Assembly (NCBI RefSeq): GCF_035222275.1
Contig: NW_026946359.1
Span: 4,774,001 to 4,838,000 of the forward strand
Reading direction: 5' to 3'
DNA length: 64,000 nucleotides
Source of the DNA: Podospora bellae-mahoneyi
Taxonomy: Eukaryota; Ascomycota; Sordariomycetes; Sordariales; Podosporaceae
In this document: positions 45,844-58,016 of the stretch, piece after piece
Layout of the letters: the number at the start of each line of letters is the position of its first letter
Position numbering within the stretch: the stretch's first letter is position 1
Notes under the pieces: model-generated
Told to the model about the DNA's origin: nothing
Database searches by the model: none
What the model saw: the letters and a program-made list of their open reading frames with translations, nothing else
Program-made: the position numbers and the translations under genes

Positions 45844-46243
45844 GACGTTGTCGATACCAAAATCTAAAAACCTTACTACGAAATTCTGGTCATCCTGCCT
45901 TGTCAGCACCCCAGGTTTATGATGAGGAATAGGGAAGTGATTTTGCGCTTGCGATAATGGATGGCGGCGTCTACGGTTCTTCGTTGCATTCAGGCCCCAA
46001 ACTCAAAGAAAGTTTCGGCCAAGGGAGGGATAAAATCAAAGAAATGGACATTTGACGGTCCCCCCAAACACTCGAGTTCCAATACGGCAGAAACAAGGGG
46101 ACTGTGTAAAGCAATAGGGTGAAGTGATGGTGGTGCCGTGTTTGATAGTGTGCCATGGAGTAGCTCACTTAGCTAGACTGGTACACGTAATAGTATCTCG
46201 CCTGAAGTTGACGAACTGGGACTCTGCGTAAGTTCTTTTAAGA
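45844..46243. other. Convergent intergenic region, EGD1 to TAD1
   Basis: 400 nt between two 3' ends. No gene supported. Confidence 0.5.
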
Positions 46244-47641
46244 TTATAGGCGAAACCCGCCGTCCCCTGTGTTCCTCACCCAGCCCTTCAAAGCTTCCCC
46301 TCTGACCTCCTCCTTGACCTTCCTCCTAGATTGCAACAACACACTTTCCTCTTTTACCTCATCATACGTCCCTCTTTTCAGCTCTTTGAGAAGCTCCCCT
46401 TCCGGGCCATGAAGACCCTCCGCCACCTCCACAGCCAAACGCCACATCTTCATGCGGGAGACCGCACTCGCACCCTTGATATCAAATGCTTTCCGGCCTT
46501 GAAGTACTCCTCCTATTATCCCCTCTTCCACCTCCTTGTTGTAAGTCCAACAAACAGCCAGATTGGAGGGTGAGATCTTGTCACTTCTTGCCGTCACCGT
46601 CCGCTTGGAGTAGTCAAACTCATGTTGAGTTGTCTCAATTTTGAATGGTGACGTCTTGTAACCGTCAGCCCAGGTCAGAGGTTTGGTTGTAAGGCAGGAC
46701 ATCCTTCCCGGCGGGGAGGAGTCAAAGTCGAAGCCGTAACATCTCGTACAGCCCGTCTCTGAGTATTGCGACTCTGAAAGCACTAAGGAAGTCAAGTAGA
46801 CGTTCTTGGGGGAGATGAGGAGGGAGGTGAGGGAGGATAGGAGTGAGGTGCATTGCTTGAGGGCGATTTTGTCAGAGCAGGATTTGGAGTTTGTGGGGGG
46901 TGCGTCCGGGCGGGAGGGTTTGCGGCGGACGATGCCTAGGTGGGAGAAGTAGCCTCTTCCGAGGAGTTGACCGTCTGGTTGTTCGGAAAGGAGGATTGGT
47001 GATGACCAAGGGGTTGAGTCTGGTTGGGAGGCCATGGTTAGTTCCATGGAGCTATCGCCGCCTAGGTTTGGGTTGTTAGCTGAGACAGTGAAGGGGACAT
47101 GGGGAACGGACAGGGTGCTTCGGAGCAGTACATGTGGAGGGATACGTCTGGGCGCCAAATGAATGGCGGGAGTGATGAAGAAGAGGTCCGGCAGAGGAAG
47201 TCTGATGTGAAGGTGCTATCTAGAGTGAGGCGTTTGCACTCATCGAGGATGAAGCGGTTGAACGCGCGGAGAGCGAGGACCTCAGCGTGCCAATCGTGAA
47301 TGGCTATGCCGTTGGCTTGGGGGAGCTTGGAAGCTGGGAGGCATTTCATGCCGGTTCTGGGTCCGTGTTAGTGAGGCAAGGGTACGATTCGGGACCAAAG
47401 TAAAGAGCTTACGCCAGGGCTACACATTTCAGAAACGCTGGGCCTTGAGCAAAGACATAAGAATCAGATATCTGGTATAACCACAAAGAGATATGTGAAT
47501 GAAGCAACCTTTGGCAACGATGCCGCTCAGGGGCACCCATTCATGAAGGCCATTGCCACGGACAGTTGGCTTCCTCTTGGCTGGGAGCTTTTTGAACTCT
47601 GAGAGAACAACATTGGCCACTTCATCTGCTGTTACTGCCAT
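46244..47641 (-). CDS. TAD1: tRNA-specific adenosine deaminase 1 (A37 of tRNA-Ala)
   Basis: Exons 47641-47509, 47443-47413 (31 nt), 47356-47112 and 47061-46244 give 408 residues. The deaminase zinc site is seen as DWHAEVLALRAF (His and catalytic Glu), PCGDSSMEL (Cys, formed across intron 3) and KSCSDKIALKQ (Cys). The start MAVTADEVANVVLSEFKKLP and the WVPLSGIVAKGPAFLKCVALATGMKCLP segment match the ADAT1 family. It converts adenosine 37 of tRNA-Ala to inosine. Introns are 65, 56 and 50 nt; two donors (GTTGCT, GTCCGT) are weak but frames and motifs support them. It is divergent from eL24. Confidence 0.93.
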
Positions 47642-48142
47642 CTCCTTTTCTCGGATTTATCAGCTTATGGGAAATTTCACGGGCCATGATGACAGTGGTA
47701 AAATCCAGGATGATAGTTGTGTTCTGAGGTGTATTCCAAACGGGGTTAGGGTTGAAATGTACACTATGAGAAGCAGGCCATCACAAGACAGCCACCGAGC
47801 GCTTGAATGTGAAATAATCATTCCTAGCAGAGGCTGACATACATGAAGATACTAGCGAGAGCCTTTCAACATCCCTCCACACGTAACCAGTTGGTCCTTC
47901 AGCTTGCTGTCGTGCTTTCCCATCTCCAAGTTGGAGCCCCACTGCAGGCCAAGACACACAAAGAGAACCGGTCGTCACCCGCCAAGATTCAAAAGGCGGG
48001 TCTTGCTGGTCTGTGCGCCCAACCTATCACAGTGCAGCCCTACCCGCACAACCTGCAAAGGAATTGGCAAAATCGACCTGGGAATTTGAACCTCAGAGGA
48101 AGCAACCCCGACAACGACAATCTTCGACAACCAGCCGCCAAA
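47642..48142. promoter_or_regulatory. Bidirectional promoter region, TAD1 / eL24
   Basis: 501 nt between divergent start codons. It holds an AGCCCTA element near 48036, similar to motifs of ribosomal protein promoters. No TATA box was convincing. Confidence 0.45.
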
Positions 48143-49017
48143 ATGCGCACCTACGAGGATACCTTCTCCGGCGCCCGGATCTACCCTGGCAAGGTACGAA
48201 ATGATTGATTTCCGCGATTTCGAACGATGGCGATTTTCCCCCAGACTCCTCCGACTCGACACGGCATGATAATTGGCAAGCTGGGTACAGAGCCGACGCC
48301 ATGACGCGACCGACGACACGAGGAGTTTGGGGGGGAGATAATCGTCGACTTTCCGTTTGAACGAGGTGGAAATACTTGGATTATGAAGCACAAAGGCTAA
48401 CGCTGGCTCTTTCTCTGCAACAGGGCAAGCTGTACGTCCGTGGCGACAGTAAGATCTTCCGTTTCCAAAACGGCAAATCCGAGTCCCTTTTCCTCCAGCG
48501 CAAGAACCCTCGCCGCATCGCCTGGACTGTCCTCTACCGCAGACAACACAAGAAGGGTATCTCTGAGGTACGACCCCTCCATTCTCTCTCCAAGCTTCGG
48601 CTCTCCACAAGCACACACCGATCGATCCACCTACGCTGGGATAGCTCGCGGGGATTCTATATGAATACAGGACGATGAGGACATGCAGATGGAGGATGGC
48701 TATCGAGCAACACAACGGCATGCTGACACCCATTACAGGAGGTTGCTAAGAAGCGTACTCGCCGCACCGTCAAGTCCCAGCGTGCCATCGTTGGTGCTAC
48801 CCTCGATGTGATCAAGGAGCGCCGCTCCATGCGCCCCGAGGCCCGCTCTGCTGCTCGCGCTCAGGCCATTAAGGAGGCCAAGGAGAAGAAGGCTGCTTCC
48901 GCCGCCGCTAAGAAGTCTGAGAAGGCCAAGGCTGCTGCCAACGCCTCCAAGGGCCGTATCGTCGGCAAGCAGGGTGCTAAGGGTGCGCAGTCCAAGCCTG
49001 CCATCCACAGCCGTTAA
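48143..49017 (+). CDS. RPL24: 60S ribosomal protein eL24
   Basis: Exons 48143-48193, 48424-48567 and 48739-49017 give 157 residues. It opens [21 protein letters not shown], then the eL24 zinc-ribbon-like fold [20 protein letters not shown] and [20 protein letters not shown]; the C-terminal half is an Ala/Lys-rich extension. It is a component of the cytosolic large subunit and contributes to an intersubunit bridge. Introns of 230 and 171 nt are long for this window; I looked for a box C/D snoRNA in them and found none. Confidence 0.97.
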
Positions 49018-49615
49018 GGGGTTACATCTCTGGGTTGGTTGCATTTAGGTCTGGGGTGAAGATGATATTCTATCTTGGGCAAACACAACAAGGGAGAATA
49101 GAAGAATGGTATCTTCACAACCATCGCACAAAACGGTCTTGCCTGTGACCGGAGGGAAACGCGGAGTCGGTCGGTCGGTACTCGGTTTTTTCATTATGCC
49201 TGCTCTCTCAAACCTCTCCACAGGGAGGGTTCTTTACTCTTTTTTTTGATGAATGGACAAGTCACAAGAAAAGCTTGTTCCTTTCTGAAAAAGCCACGGG
49301 GCCGGTTGTATGATTGGGTCCCTGCGTAACGGGTATGAAGACGATTTGCATGGGTAGCTCACAGAATGCCGACTTATGCATTGGTCTGACATGGGCCGCT
49401 TCGCGGGATATTTGAGTGGTTTTCTGTGTGTCGTGTTTTTGTTTCTTGTGAATACCACGGGCAGTGGTTTCCCCAGTCCCTCAGCCTGGAATATCGAAAG
49501 GGGTCTCAACATTTGAATGTGGGAATCCTTCTAAAATCTATAGTTTCAAACCCCACGGTGTTGTTCATAAAACCGACCATGTCCCCTTTTTCCATAATTG
49601 GGTTGGACAGCCACT
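49018..49615. other. Convergent intergenic region, eL24 to peroxiredoxin
   Basis: About 600 nt between two 3' ends. No gene supported. Confidence 0.5.
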
Positions 49616-50172
49616 TTAAAGCTTAGCAAGAACACCCTCGGCGCCAGTGTTCTCGATGCTGCCTCTAACAGAATCGACCTCGGCGTAGGTGACCTTGCCG
49701 TGGTCAACAACGATGGCGTATCTCAGCGTGCGATCACCCTGAGTCCAGCCGATGCTCTTGGAGAATTCCAGACCGGCGTCGGACATGAATAGCTATTTTC
49801 ACCTGGTTAGCACACCCTTTCTCTCATGTCACGAGGAGGAAGACATACAATAGAATCATCCTTGACACCGTTCGCCTTGCCCCAAGCGGCCATGACCCAG
49901 TGGTCGTTGGAGGCGATGAAGATGACCTGGTCGACGCCCTTGGCCTTGAGGTCGTCCAGCTTGGCGAGGTAGGAGGTCACGTGGGAGACCTGGCAGGTTG
50001 GGGTGAAGGCGCCGGGAACGGCGACGAGGACTACTTTCTTGGAGGCGAATTCTTTGCTGGCGTCGTATTGGATGCCGATGCCGCAGGCGGTGACGTTGAG
50101 GTCGCCGGTGGGGGGGACGTAGGTGAAGGTTACGTTGGGGGGGAAGGAGTCGCCTGCTTTGAGACCGGACAT
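49616..50172 (-). CDS. Ahp1/Prx5-type peroxiredoxin
   Basis: Exons 50172-49849 and 49792-49616 (56-nt intron) give 166 residues, the usual size. The peroxidatic cysteine is Cys60 in VPGAFTPTCQVSH; Cys30 in NVTACGIGI occupies the place of the Ahp1 resolving cysteine (Cys31/Cys62 in yeast). KGVDQVIFIASNDHWVMAAWGKANG and the end TGAEGVLAKL are typical. The family reduces hydrogen peroxide and alkyl hydroperoxides with thioredoxin. No clear N-terminal targeting peptide and no C-terminal SKL/AKL-type signal other than the final Ala-Lys-Leu, which is a possible peroxisomal PTS1 variant. Confidence 0.94.
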
Positions 50173-51339
50173 TTTGATGGTTGAAAGGGGGTTGTGTTGT
50201 GGGGAGAAAACTTGATTTGGGATGGGATAGGTGAGTGGTGGTGGTTGATGTTGGGATGTTCGGGATGGTAAATAAATAGGGGAGGGTGGTGGTCAACGGC
50301 GGAGATGGTGGGGTGAGTGAATATCAAATTGGAGGGGTAGGAACGAGGTGTTGGTATGGTGGGTACGGGAGTTGCAAGTTACTACTCTGTATCTGCTACG
50401 TTCTAGAAGATTAAGATACAAATCTTCAGACGAGACAGAGAGAGATACAGTTAAGGTTACACAAAACTTTTATATATGAGCCATGGTTTGGAATTATACC
50501 TCGCTGCTATGGCGGGAGAAGGAAGTTTGCTTTATGATTGACTGAGCTCGCCGGTGTCCGCTTGCCTTCGGCATGCCCCCCTCCCTGCCCCGCGCAGCTG
50601 TCACACATGTTAAGTCCGGACTGTGTTGTAGAGAAATCGCGGGGAATATTGCGCAATCGGTGTGGAAGATGAGCACGAGTTTCAGGTGAGCGAAAACTGA
50701 CACTTCCATACCCCTTGTTTGAAATGTTACTCTTCAACTCAATTTCTTGCAGGGGATATGTTGGAAAACATTAGATGAACTCCGGGTGCTCCCATACCTC
50801 TTCGGGGCGGAACCAGAGAGTTTTGATATTCAAGCCACCTAACCCCACCGGATCTGCCGGCGAGCTTTCTATTGTGCTAACAACCATTTCAACCATACCA
50901 AGTCGCCAAATCCCACAGCCGAAGTGATAGTACGGTATTTCATGTAATATTCTACGGCTCCCAATCTACAAATATCAGTCGGTCTCGTGCAGATAGACTT
51001 TGCGGCGGGCGGCGGGGGGCGGGGCATGCGGGGTGGTGGTGACGTCAATCGCCAATTGCCGTTCTCGGCCCCGGCTCCGGCCCGGATGCTGGTCGGCGGA
51101 CCACAGACAGATTGAAATCCCTTTCCACTGAATCGAGCCGGGAGTTTGTATCCTTGATTCGGCCACCTTTACATCTGTTGGCCTATAGAACATATACACT
51201 ACCCATGACCTTCCGGCCTTGCGTCTTGCGTAGCCATGTCTGTTATATCATCCGTTGCCATCAAGAAGGTACCTGAAGCGAAATATCACCACAGACGCTT
51301 ACAAATATATATGGTAGCTTGGGAATCTTGCCTGAATAG
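50173..51339. other. Intergenic: peroxiredoxin promoter and flanking sequence
   Basis: About 1.2 kb with no supported gene. The first 150 nt upstream of the peroxiredoxin ATG are A/C-rich on its strand, as in a 5' UTR. Confidence 0.45.
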
Positions 51340-53300
51340 CTAGGTAGAGTGCCCTTCTATTTCCCAGGTAAGTTGATCGGGTAAGACAAGGAGCTGATAC
51401 CCAAAAGGCTCCTCAGAGCAAACAGAAAGCGAGGAAGCGAGAGAGACTGGGCCAATAGACTCTGGAAAGTTCTGAATCTGGTAGTCCAAAAACCAGACCT
51501 CGACCAGCCGAAAGATCGCCAAAGTGAGCTTTTTGTAAGCATACGATAGATCACCTAGGCTAGAATCAAAAGAGCGAGCCAAGCTGTCATATGTGGCCGT
51601 TGCGTCTAGTCCGCCACTGAAGCTGCAAGACAGAGCTGTCAAGGAATGCCCTCTAACCACGTACAGTTAGAGAAGAGGTTCAGAAGTCAAGTAAGGATAA
51701 TTGTTGCGTTTGCCCAGAACTATCAACGTCCAACTGCATTATGCTAGTTGCTATTCATTGGTTAGGACGAAGCTGTTATTTTGGGTTCAGTGACTATGTG
51801 AGACCAGAGAAGGCAAACGGAAGAGGGACAATAACACTATGCTTGAACGTAGAAAGGTCTGTCTTCGAGGGATATCCTGAGGCCTCTGCAGACTTCATCG
51901 AGGCCTCTGCAGACTTCATCGAGGCCTCTGCAGACTTCATCGAGGCCTCAATCAGACGGCTGGACCTATTTTCAAAGGGTCCTGTTACAAAAGCAACGGC
52001 AATAGGTGAGGGGCAAGCTGCCGCCTACTTCACAAAAGGTCCAGCCAGCCGAAAAAAAACAAGTGTTGGATACAAAAATGACAGACTTTGCTGCGGTCGA
52101 GAGAGGGTCTCGATGTTCGATACAATGGCTGCTCAGATATTCCAGTCCTGCAGCCACTATCACCCACCTGCTTCCTCTGGAAAGTAGGTGGTTGAAGCTG
52201 CGAGGGACGGGTCGACATCCGTACCAAAGCTTTGGTCTGGAGAATCTTCGTCAGATCAATTTGTGCTGACGCTAATGAGATGGGGACGAACCAGCGGGGT
52301 GGTTTTTCATCCGTAATCTCCCCAAGGTACGCAAATTCGAAATACGGTTCAAAACTTGGTGGGAATTTTTGGAGGTCGGCGATCAACTCCAGCCACAACT
52401 GGCAGCTCAGATCTCGAGACGGGAGGATGGATCTTGCTGGCCGTTTGGTCTCTAACTCTGATTGGATCAAAACCCCACGACAAGACTTTGTGGAGCCGAA
52501 CAGATCCATGATTTTCGACAGGGATGGCTCAGGCCCGAGCTTACGCTGAGAGCTTCCCCCCTGTCCAGAGACTGGGCAATCACTACCCAAGTTGGACGGT
52601 GAAGAGTCAACTTCGACGCTTCTCGAGTGCCTCTGCAACTGAGATTTTTCTCTGCTGCATGACATTGGACCAACCAGAGTCAAAAATGCGATGCAATCAC
52701 TGCATGAGAACGGGACGAGGCACGAGATGAGCGTCCTGTCAAGTCGGGACGAAACCACGATTTTCCTCTCCATCACAAGACTTCCTTGTTTGCATCATCT
52801 GCCAGCTTCGCGAAGACCATCGGCCGTCATTTTCTCAGGGTTGCACCAATACTCTTGGCATCTAATCTTTCCAGCCTCGGGTTCGTATGTAAGAACCAGC
52901 AAGGGCCAGCACGACTCCATACCAGTTGGCCATCCTCGACTTACACTAAGGACTGAGAAATTCTCACTCAAGAGAGAGCACTTGAGACACATTCAAGTCG
53001 AGACCAAAGTCGGCTCAGCCGTGTTCAATACAAGCCTCCTCTATTGTCTGAGATATCGGCCAGGACTCGGCAGAGACGACCGGCGGCCCAGACAAGGCCC
53101 TCGATATGATTCTCAGGTTCCAATCGGGCGGGTTTCCAGGACGGAAACTGATCTTGACGTTGGTGTTTCATCCAATCACGACAGGAGTCTGTGTGTTGAT
53201 CACATCCGATTCGGGACATCCCAGGTCGAGGCCCGCCAAATTGCTTTTTTCATCCTATCTCGCAACCTCTCCGGCCCCTGTCCATGATATTTTGTCCCTG
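51340..53300 (-). CDS. Possible minus-strand gene of unknown function, exon structure unresolved
   Basis: Several minus-strand blocks look protein-like, though no family is recognised. They are about 52990-52800 (PTGMESCWPLLVLTYEPEAG); 52776-52200, an open run of over 190 codons with LSCQLWLELIADLQKFPPSFE and RWFVPISLASAQIDL; 51990-51800, where a 21-bp repeat encodes EASMKSA three times; and 51640-51340 (FSGGLDATATYDSLARSF to WEIEGHST, then stop). Plausible acceptors TTGTAACAG and TCTTGCAG precede the last two. I could not close all frames, so it may be a lineage-specific multi-exon gene or a decayed one. Boundaries are approximate. Confidence 0.35.
51879..51950. repeat. 21-bp tandem repeat, 3.4 copies
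   Basis: Three identical 21-bp units (51879-51899, 51900-51920, 51921-51941), each GAGGCCTCTGCAGACTTCAT plus C, then a 9-bp partial copy. On the minus strand it reads as heptads EASMKSA. Identity of the units points to recent expansion. Confidence 0.9.
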
Positions 53301-53832
53301 GTGGCGTTTCCCTCCATCTAACCTCCGAGTCTCCCTCAATTCACCTTGAGCTAGCATTATGAAGACCAATGGGCATCCAGAGTCGATACGGGAAGCCCCG
53401 CGGTGAATTGGAAACACTTGCAGCTGTCCTTGTGAAAGCCACTTAACAATGCCCACCAACCAAGACGGAAGCAAGAAGTATCATCCCCTGCTTTTGCAGC
53501 ATGTTGAGAGGGGGTTAGAATGACGGAGTCAAAGTGCATCAGAGTATATGAGCAGCCCCCCCTCCGCACTCAAACCCTCCAACTCTGTAACTAGCGCTCT
53601 ATCAGCAGGTCACTAGAGCACCTTTCCACCCCTTGTCTTGCCCCTTCCCAGTTGACGTTATTGTCCACAACTGACTCAGTCCTTTGAAGCTCACATTGAC
53701 CTTGTTGATCTGCCCCAAGGTCGAAGGTGTCAAGGCCTACCCAACTTGTTGAAGACGCTCATTCTTTCTCCTCCCTGTCTACTTCACCATTTGTTCCAGG
53801 CTCACACGCCTTGGTTTCTACATTCGTTCAAC
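53301..53832. other. Intergenic: Rax1-like gene promoter
   Basis: About 530 nt upstream of the RGS gene; C/T-rich in the last 120 nt, fitting a 5' UTR. No gene supported. Confidence 0.45.
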
Positions 53833-55360
53833 ATGGCAATCCTAAACCTGTTACCCCTGAACTATCGGCGGCCAGCCTTGGTCGAAAGACCAACAACAAG
53901 CGCCAGTCAAGTTTCGACACAGCAGTCTGAAGATGGATCTGTCAATCAAGGTGACACATCCTTGAAGTCGATCAGGTCGGGCAGCTCAGGAGGTATCCCG
54001 CCGCCTCTCAGCTTTGATCATATCATAGAAGGGGGTACCTGCCCTGTAAGATTCTTCAATTCCACCCCTTCAGACATCTGCTAACATGAAGTTCTCAGCC
54101 TTGTACCGTTCGTGACTTCATGAACTATCTCATCTATGTCGAGCGCTCTGCCGAAAACCTCCAATTTTTCCTATGGTACCGCGACTTTGAGAAGCGCTTC
54201 AACGAAGCTCAAACAGCGGACCTCACCCTCGCACCAGAATGGACCCTGGCGATGGAGGAAGAAGCCATTGCCCGTATCAAGAAGGAGCAGGCCGAGAAGG
54301 CCCGCGTCAAGCCCTCCAAGTCTGTCAGCCCAGCCGTGGCTGAAATCCTCAAGGGCACCGACTTTGAGAAGCCCATCCGGAAGCCCTCCGTGGCCACCAC
54401 CATTGCCACGACCCCCATAAGCCCTCTGGCAGCAAGCAACGGTGGGGATCCGTTTGGTACACCCCCTCGCACCCCCTCAGACCGTGGTCATCACTACCCT
54501 AATTCAACCACAGCAACAACCTACAACACTGCCGCCAACGAAGCCTTTGCGCTGGCTGGGCTCAAGGCCCCATTCACGGTTCAGCCGTTCAGGGTCGAGT
54601 TGGACAGGATCATCGCGACGTATATCATGTCCGGCAGCCCAAGGCAACTCAATCTTTCTGACCGGGAGCAAAAGGTTGTGCTGCAAGCTCTTTGCTTCAC
54701 CACTCATCCCTCTGCGCTGAGGGTGGTGGTCAGGAGCGTAGAGTCCACTCTTCGTCAGCAAGCCCACCCCAACTTCATCCGCTGGTCGATTTGCAATGGT
54801 AACCCTGTCAGAGTAACATTCGCCCGCTGCCTTGGAGTAGGCACTATCGCTCTGAGCACCATCGCCGCCATCATCCTCACTTTGTCATCTGCCCCTAGAG
54901 GCTTCAGGGCGCTGCCAGCAATAGGGTGGGTGATTGGCGTTGCAACACTCGTAGCAGCATACAAGGGAATGTGCGTGGTCTTGCATGGCCTCCATCACAG
55001 ACACGTGAGGCCATGGGAGCTGTTTGTTGTTGACGAGGAGGACAATCAGCAGAACGAGAAGGAACAGGATGTGAGGAGTGAAAAGAGCCTGGAGACTGGG
55101 AGCAACAGTTTTGAGAATGAGCCGTGGGTGGTCAAGTATGAGAAAAGGAATTTGATCAGGAAGATTTTTGATAGGGAGGTTTGGTGAGTACTACTACTAA
55201 GGGTGGGTAGGGACCAGACTAACATGCGTACAGGATTCAGGAACCGGCGCTCAGACAGATCCAGGACACCATTTTTGTGCAGAGCTTGCTGTTTGCGTTT
55301 ATTTGCGCAGGGGGGTTGACGGCGATTTTTGTGCCGCTTCCGGGTGGGAATCTGTTTTGA
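53833..55360 (+). CDS. RAX1: RGS-domain membrane protein, Rax1-like
   Basis: Exons 53833-54045, 54099-55183 and 55234-55360 give 474 residues. The RGS-like domain runs from about residue 60 (LSFDHIIEG, VRDFMNYLIYVERSAENLQFFLWYRDF) to about 270 (ELDRIIATYIMSG and ALRVVVRSVESTL), interrupted by a Ser/Thr/Pro-rich insert of about 100 residues. Three hydrophobic segments follow: TIALSTIAAIILTL, ALPAIGWVIGVATLVAA and FVQSLLFAFICAGGLTAIFV at the extreme C-terminus. Yeast Rax1 marks bud sites with Rax2; filamentous homologues affect growth and stress responses. GTPase-activating activity is not established. The last intron splits the Trp codon before IQEPALRQIQD. Confidence 0.88.
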
Positions 55361-56307
55361 ATACGATGATGTGCAGTTGTATAAGCAAGAGGATTGGGGT
55401 ATGTCTGGGGTATGTCCAGGGAAAACATGGAGTATGTATGACTTGTAACACTATCAACTCGGACCTCGAAAAAGCACAAGCGGTCTGGGAAAGCTGGGGA
55501 ATCTGGGGTTTGGCTTTATATGGTATCGGGGATACGGGTCCCAGGTTCAAAAATGACGTGACGTGACGACGGGTATGATTGTGTCGGTAGCTAGCATAAG
55601 GCCGGTTTCGAACTTTGGTCTTGGTTTGGGAAATTCAACAACAGTGAGCAAAACAAGACGCAAAGTCCCAACTCAACCGAGAGCTCGGAGACGGAGCCAT
55701 TCTTAGCCCCAACGGCGACCTCGATGAATTTGGAGTTGGGGACAGAGCGGTGCTGCGGTGCTGCGGTGTTGTCAGATGAATGCTGCAGATGACCGAGGCT
55801 CCCGACGGCCGAACAATGCCTCGGGGCTGGCTCGTACAGCTGGAAATGTTGTGGCGCGAACCGAGTCGTGTTGTCAGACGATAGCACCAGACTTTCTTTC
55901 TCAATGGAAGAATGGATGGAGGGGTTGGCTTGGCGACGTTAAAACAGTGGTCAGAACTCGGCATTTTTCTCCTTTGGGGGCGTGACCTCGGGCGAATGGG
56001 CAGGCAATACGGGCGCAGAAGGGAGGGGGCGCGCCTTATCGATAACCCGACTTTCTGGCTTTTGAGCCGTGGGACCGGACCACTGCGGGCGCTGCAGGCT
56101 CAAAACTCGCCAGGATGAGCGTGCGGGATGAGTTCTACGAAGTAATTCTGAGCATTCCGGAAAATAAAAAGGTTGAGCACTCTACAGCGCGAATAAAAAC
56201 TCCGCTTCCGATGGCCCCTTTCATTGACACGTTGATGCCTCCCTGAACTCACCTTCCCATCGCTGTTTCAATTCCCCTGATGGGAGAGCACCCCTGACCA
56301 CCGAACC
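55361..56307. other. Intergenic: Rax1-like 3' region and pantothenate kinase promoter
   Basis: About 950 nt with no gene supported. Confidence 0.5.
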
Positions 56308-58016
56308 ATGCCGAACGATATCTACCAGGCCGATGCCCCGCTGCTTTCTGGAGACGTGAAGGCGGCCGTGGGCGAAGAGGCCCGGGAGCACGGAGCACAC
56401 ACCCCGACCGATGGCAACATCCTCTCATCGCTTGTTATCCCGAACGAAGTTCCTCCTGTCCACGGCCGTCGCGAAAGGTCCGGCACCGTCTGCATTGCCG
56501 AAATCGACGAGACGCTGAGCCATCCTGGCTCGGTGCGCATCAACGTCAAGGGCGCATTCATCGTCGACCAGGACAGCAGCACCCCGACGCACTCCGATGA
56601 CGGCCGGAGCGGATCCCCCGGCCGGTCGCCAGTCCGGCATGAGACCCAGGATATTCGGCTGCCGAACCACACTGCCGTCGTGAGCCATATCGCCATTGAT
56701 GTAGGCTCTGCGACCCCTGAATTTCACAATGATGTCATCTTGCTGATTGGTCGTTCCAGATTGGTGGTTCCCTTGCCAAGCTTGTCTACTTCTCCCGAGA
56801 GGCTCACTCGACCGAACCGGGCGGACGGCTCAACTTCCAGAGTTTTGAGACGGATCATATAGATGATTGCCTCGAGTTTATGCGCAAGCTGAAGCGCAGG
56901 TACCAGCGGGCCAACGGGGCCAACAGCCCACCGGCGTCTGAACTCTGTGTCATGGCGACAGGAGGCGGCGCCTACAAGTTCTACGACAAGATCCGAGAGG
57001 TGCTCGGCGTCGATGTCTTGAGGGAAGATGAAATGGAATGCCTGATCATTGGCCTTGATTTCTTCATCAACGAGATCCCACGTGAGGTCTTCACCTACTC
57101 GGAAGAACATCCCATGCAGTTCGTGGAGCCAGGAGACAATGTATACCCATACCTCCTTGTCAATATTGGATCTGGCGTATCATTCCTCAAAGTTTCCGGA
57201 CCCCGGGAATATGAGCGTGTTGGCGGTACTTCACTAGGAGGTGGCACTCTATGGGGTCTCCTGAGTCTCCTTACCGGTGCGCGCACATTCGACGAAATGC
57301 TGGACCTTGCCTCTGAGGGTGACAATAGCAACGTAGACATGCTCGTCGGCGACATCTACGGCACCGACTACGGCAAGATTGGCCTGAAGAGCACCACCAT
57401 CGCCAGCTCGTTTGGTAAAGTCTTCCGTAAGAAGCGGCAAGCCGAGACCGAAGCCGAAGACAGCGGCGGCCTTGCTCACAAGGATCAACTCCACCATCGC
57501 CAACAACAACCCCGTACCCACAATGGCGTGCACACCCCACCACTTCTAGACGAAGACGTGGAACAGCCCGAGCCGCAACTATCAGACTTCATGTCCAAAG
57601 ACCCCAGCCGCCCCTTTTCGTCTGCCGACATCTCCAGGTCACTGCTGTACGCTATCAGCAACAACATTGGCCAGATCGCCTACCTCCAAAGCCAGATCCA
57701 CGGGCTGTCTCACATTTACTTTGGCGGCTCATTCATCCGCGGCCACCCCCAAACGATGAACACCCTCAGCTACGCCATCAAGTTCTGGAGCAAGGGGGCC
57801 AAGCAGGCCTACTTCTTGCGCCATGAGGGCTACCTCGGTGCTGTGGGTGCGTTTCTCAAGAGACAGCCCCGGAACTGGGGTAGAAGGGGGTCGTTTGAGG
57901 AGGCCGCGCTGGAGCTCAGAATGCGGGCGCGGACGAGAAGTGCGGATTCTATTCCCGAGGAGGTAATATCCTCTGTGGATGACAAGCTCAGTGGAGGCGA
58001 GGAAGTTGCTGCTTGA
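56308..58016 (+). CDS. CAB1: Pantothenate kinase (type II, eukaryotic)
   Basis: Exons 56308-56700 and 56760-58016 give 549 residues. After a disordered N-terminal extension of about 125 residues comes the ATP-binding motif IAIDIGGSLAKLVYFSR, created across the intron. Further marks are MATGGGAYKFYDKI, LLVNIGSGVSFLKV, VGGTSLGGGTLWGLLSLLTG and the closing YFGGSFIRGHPQTMNTLSYAI. It phosphorylates pantothenate, the first and usually rate-limiting step of coenzyme A synthesis. A Gln/His/Glu-rich insert of about 60 residues (from RKKRQAETEAED) interrupts the kinase domain before SRPFSSADISRSL. The 59-nt intron has donor GTAGGC. Confidence 0.95.

Noticed and set aside
48194-48738. Possible intronic snoRNA in the eL24 gene (and in eL14 introns)
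   Set aside because: Introns are long enough, but no RTGATGA box C paired with CTGA box D was found; only one-mismatch box C-like strings.
52691-53287. 198-codon plus-strand frame in the unclear 50-53.8 kb region
   Set aside because: No domain; the minus-strand blocks in the same interval look more protein-like, so this is more likely the shadow.
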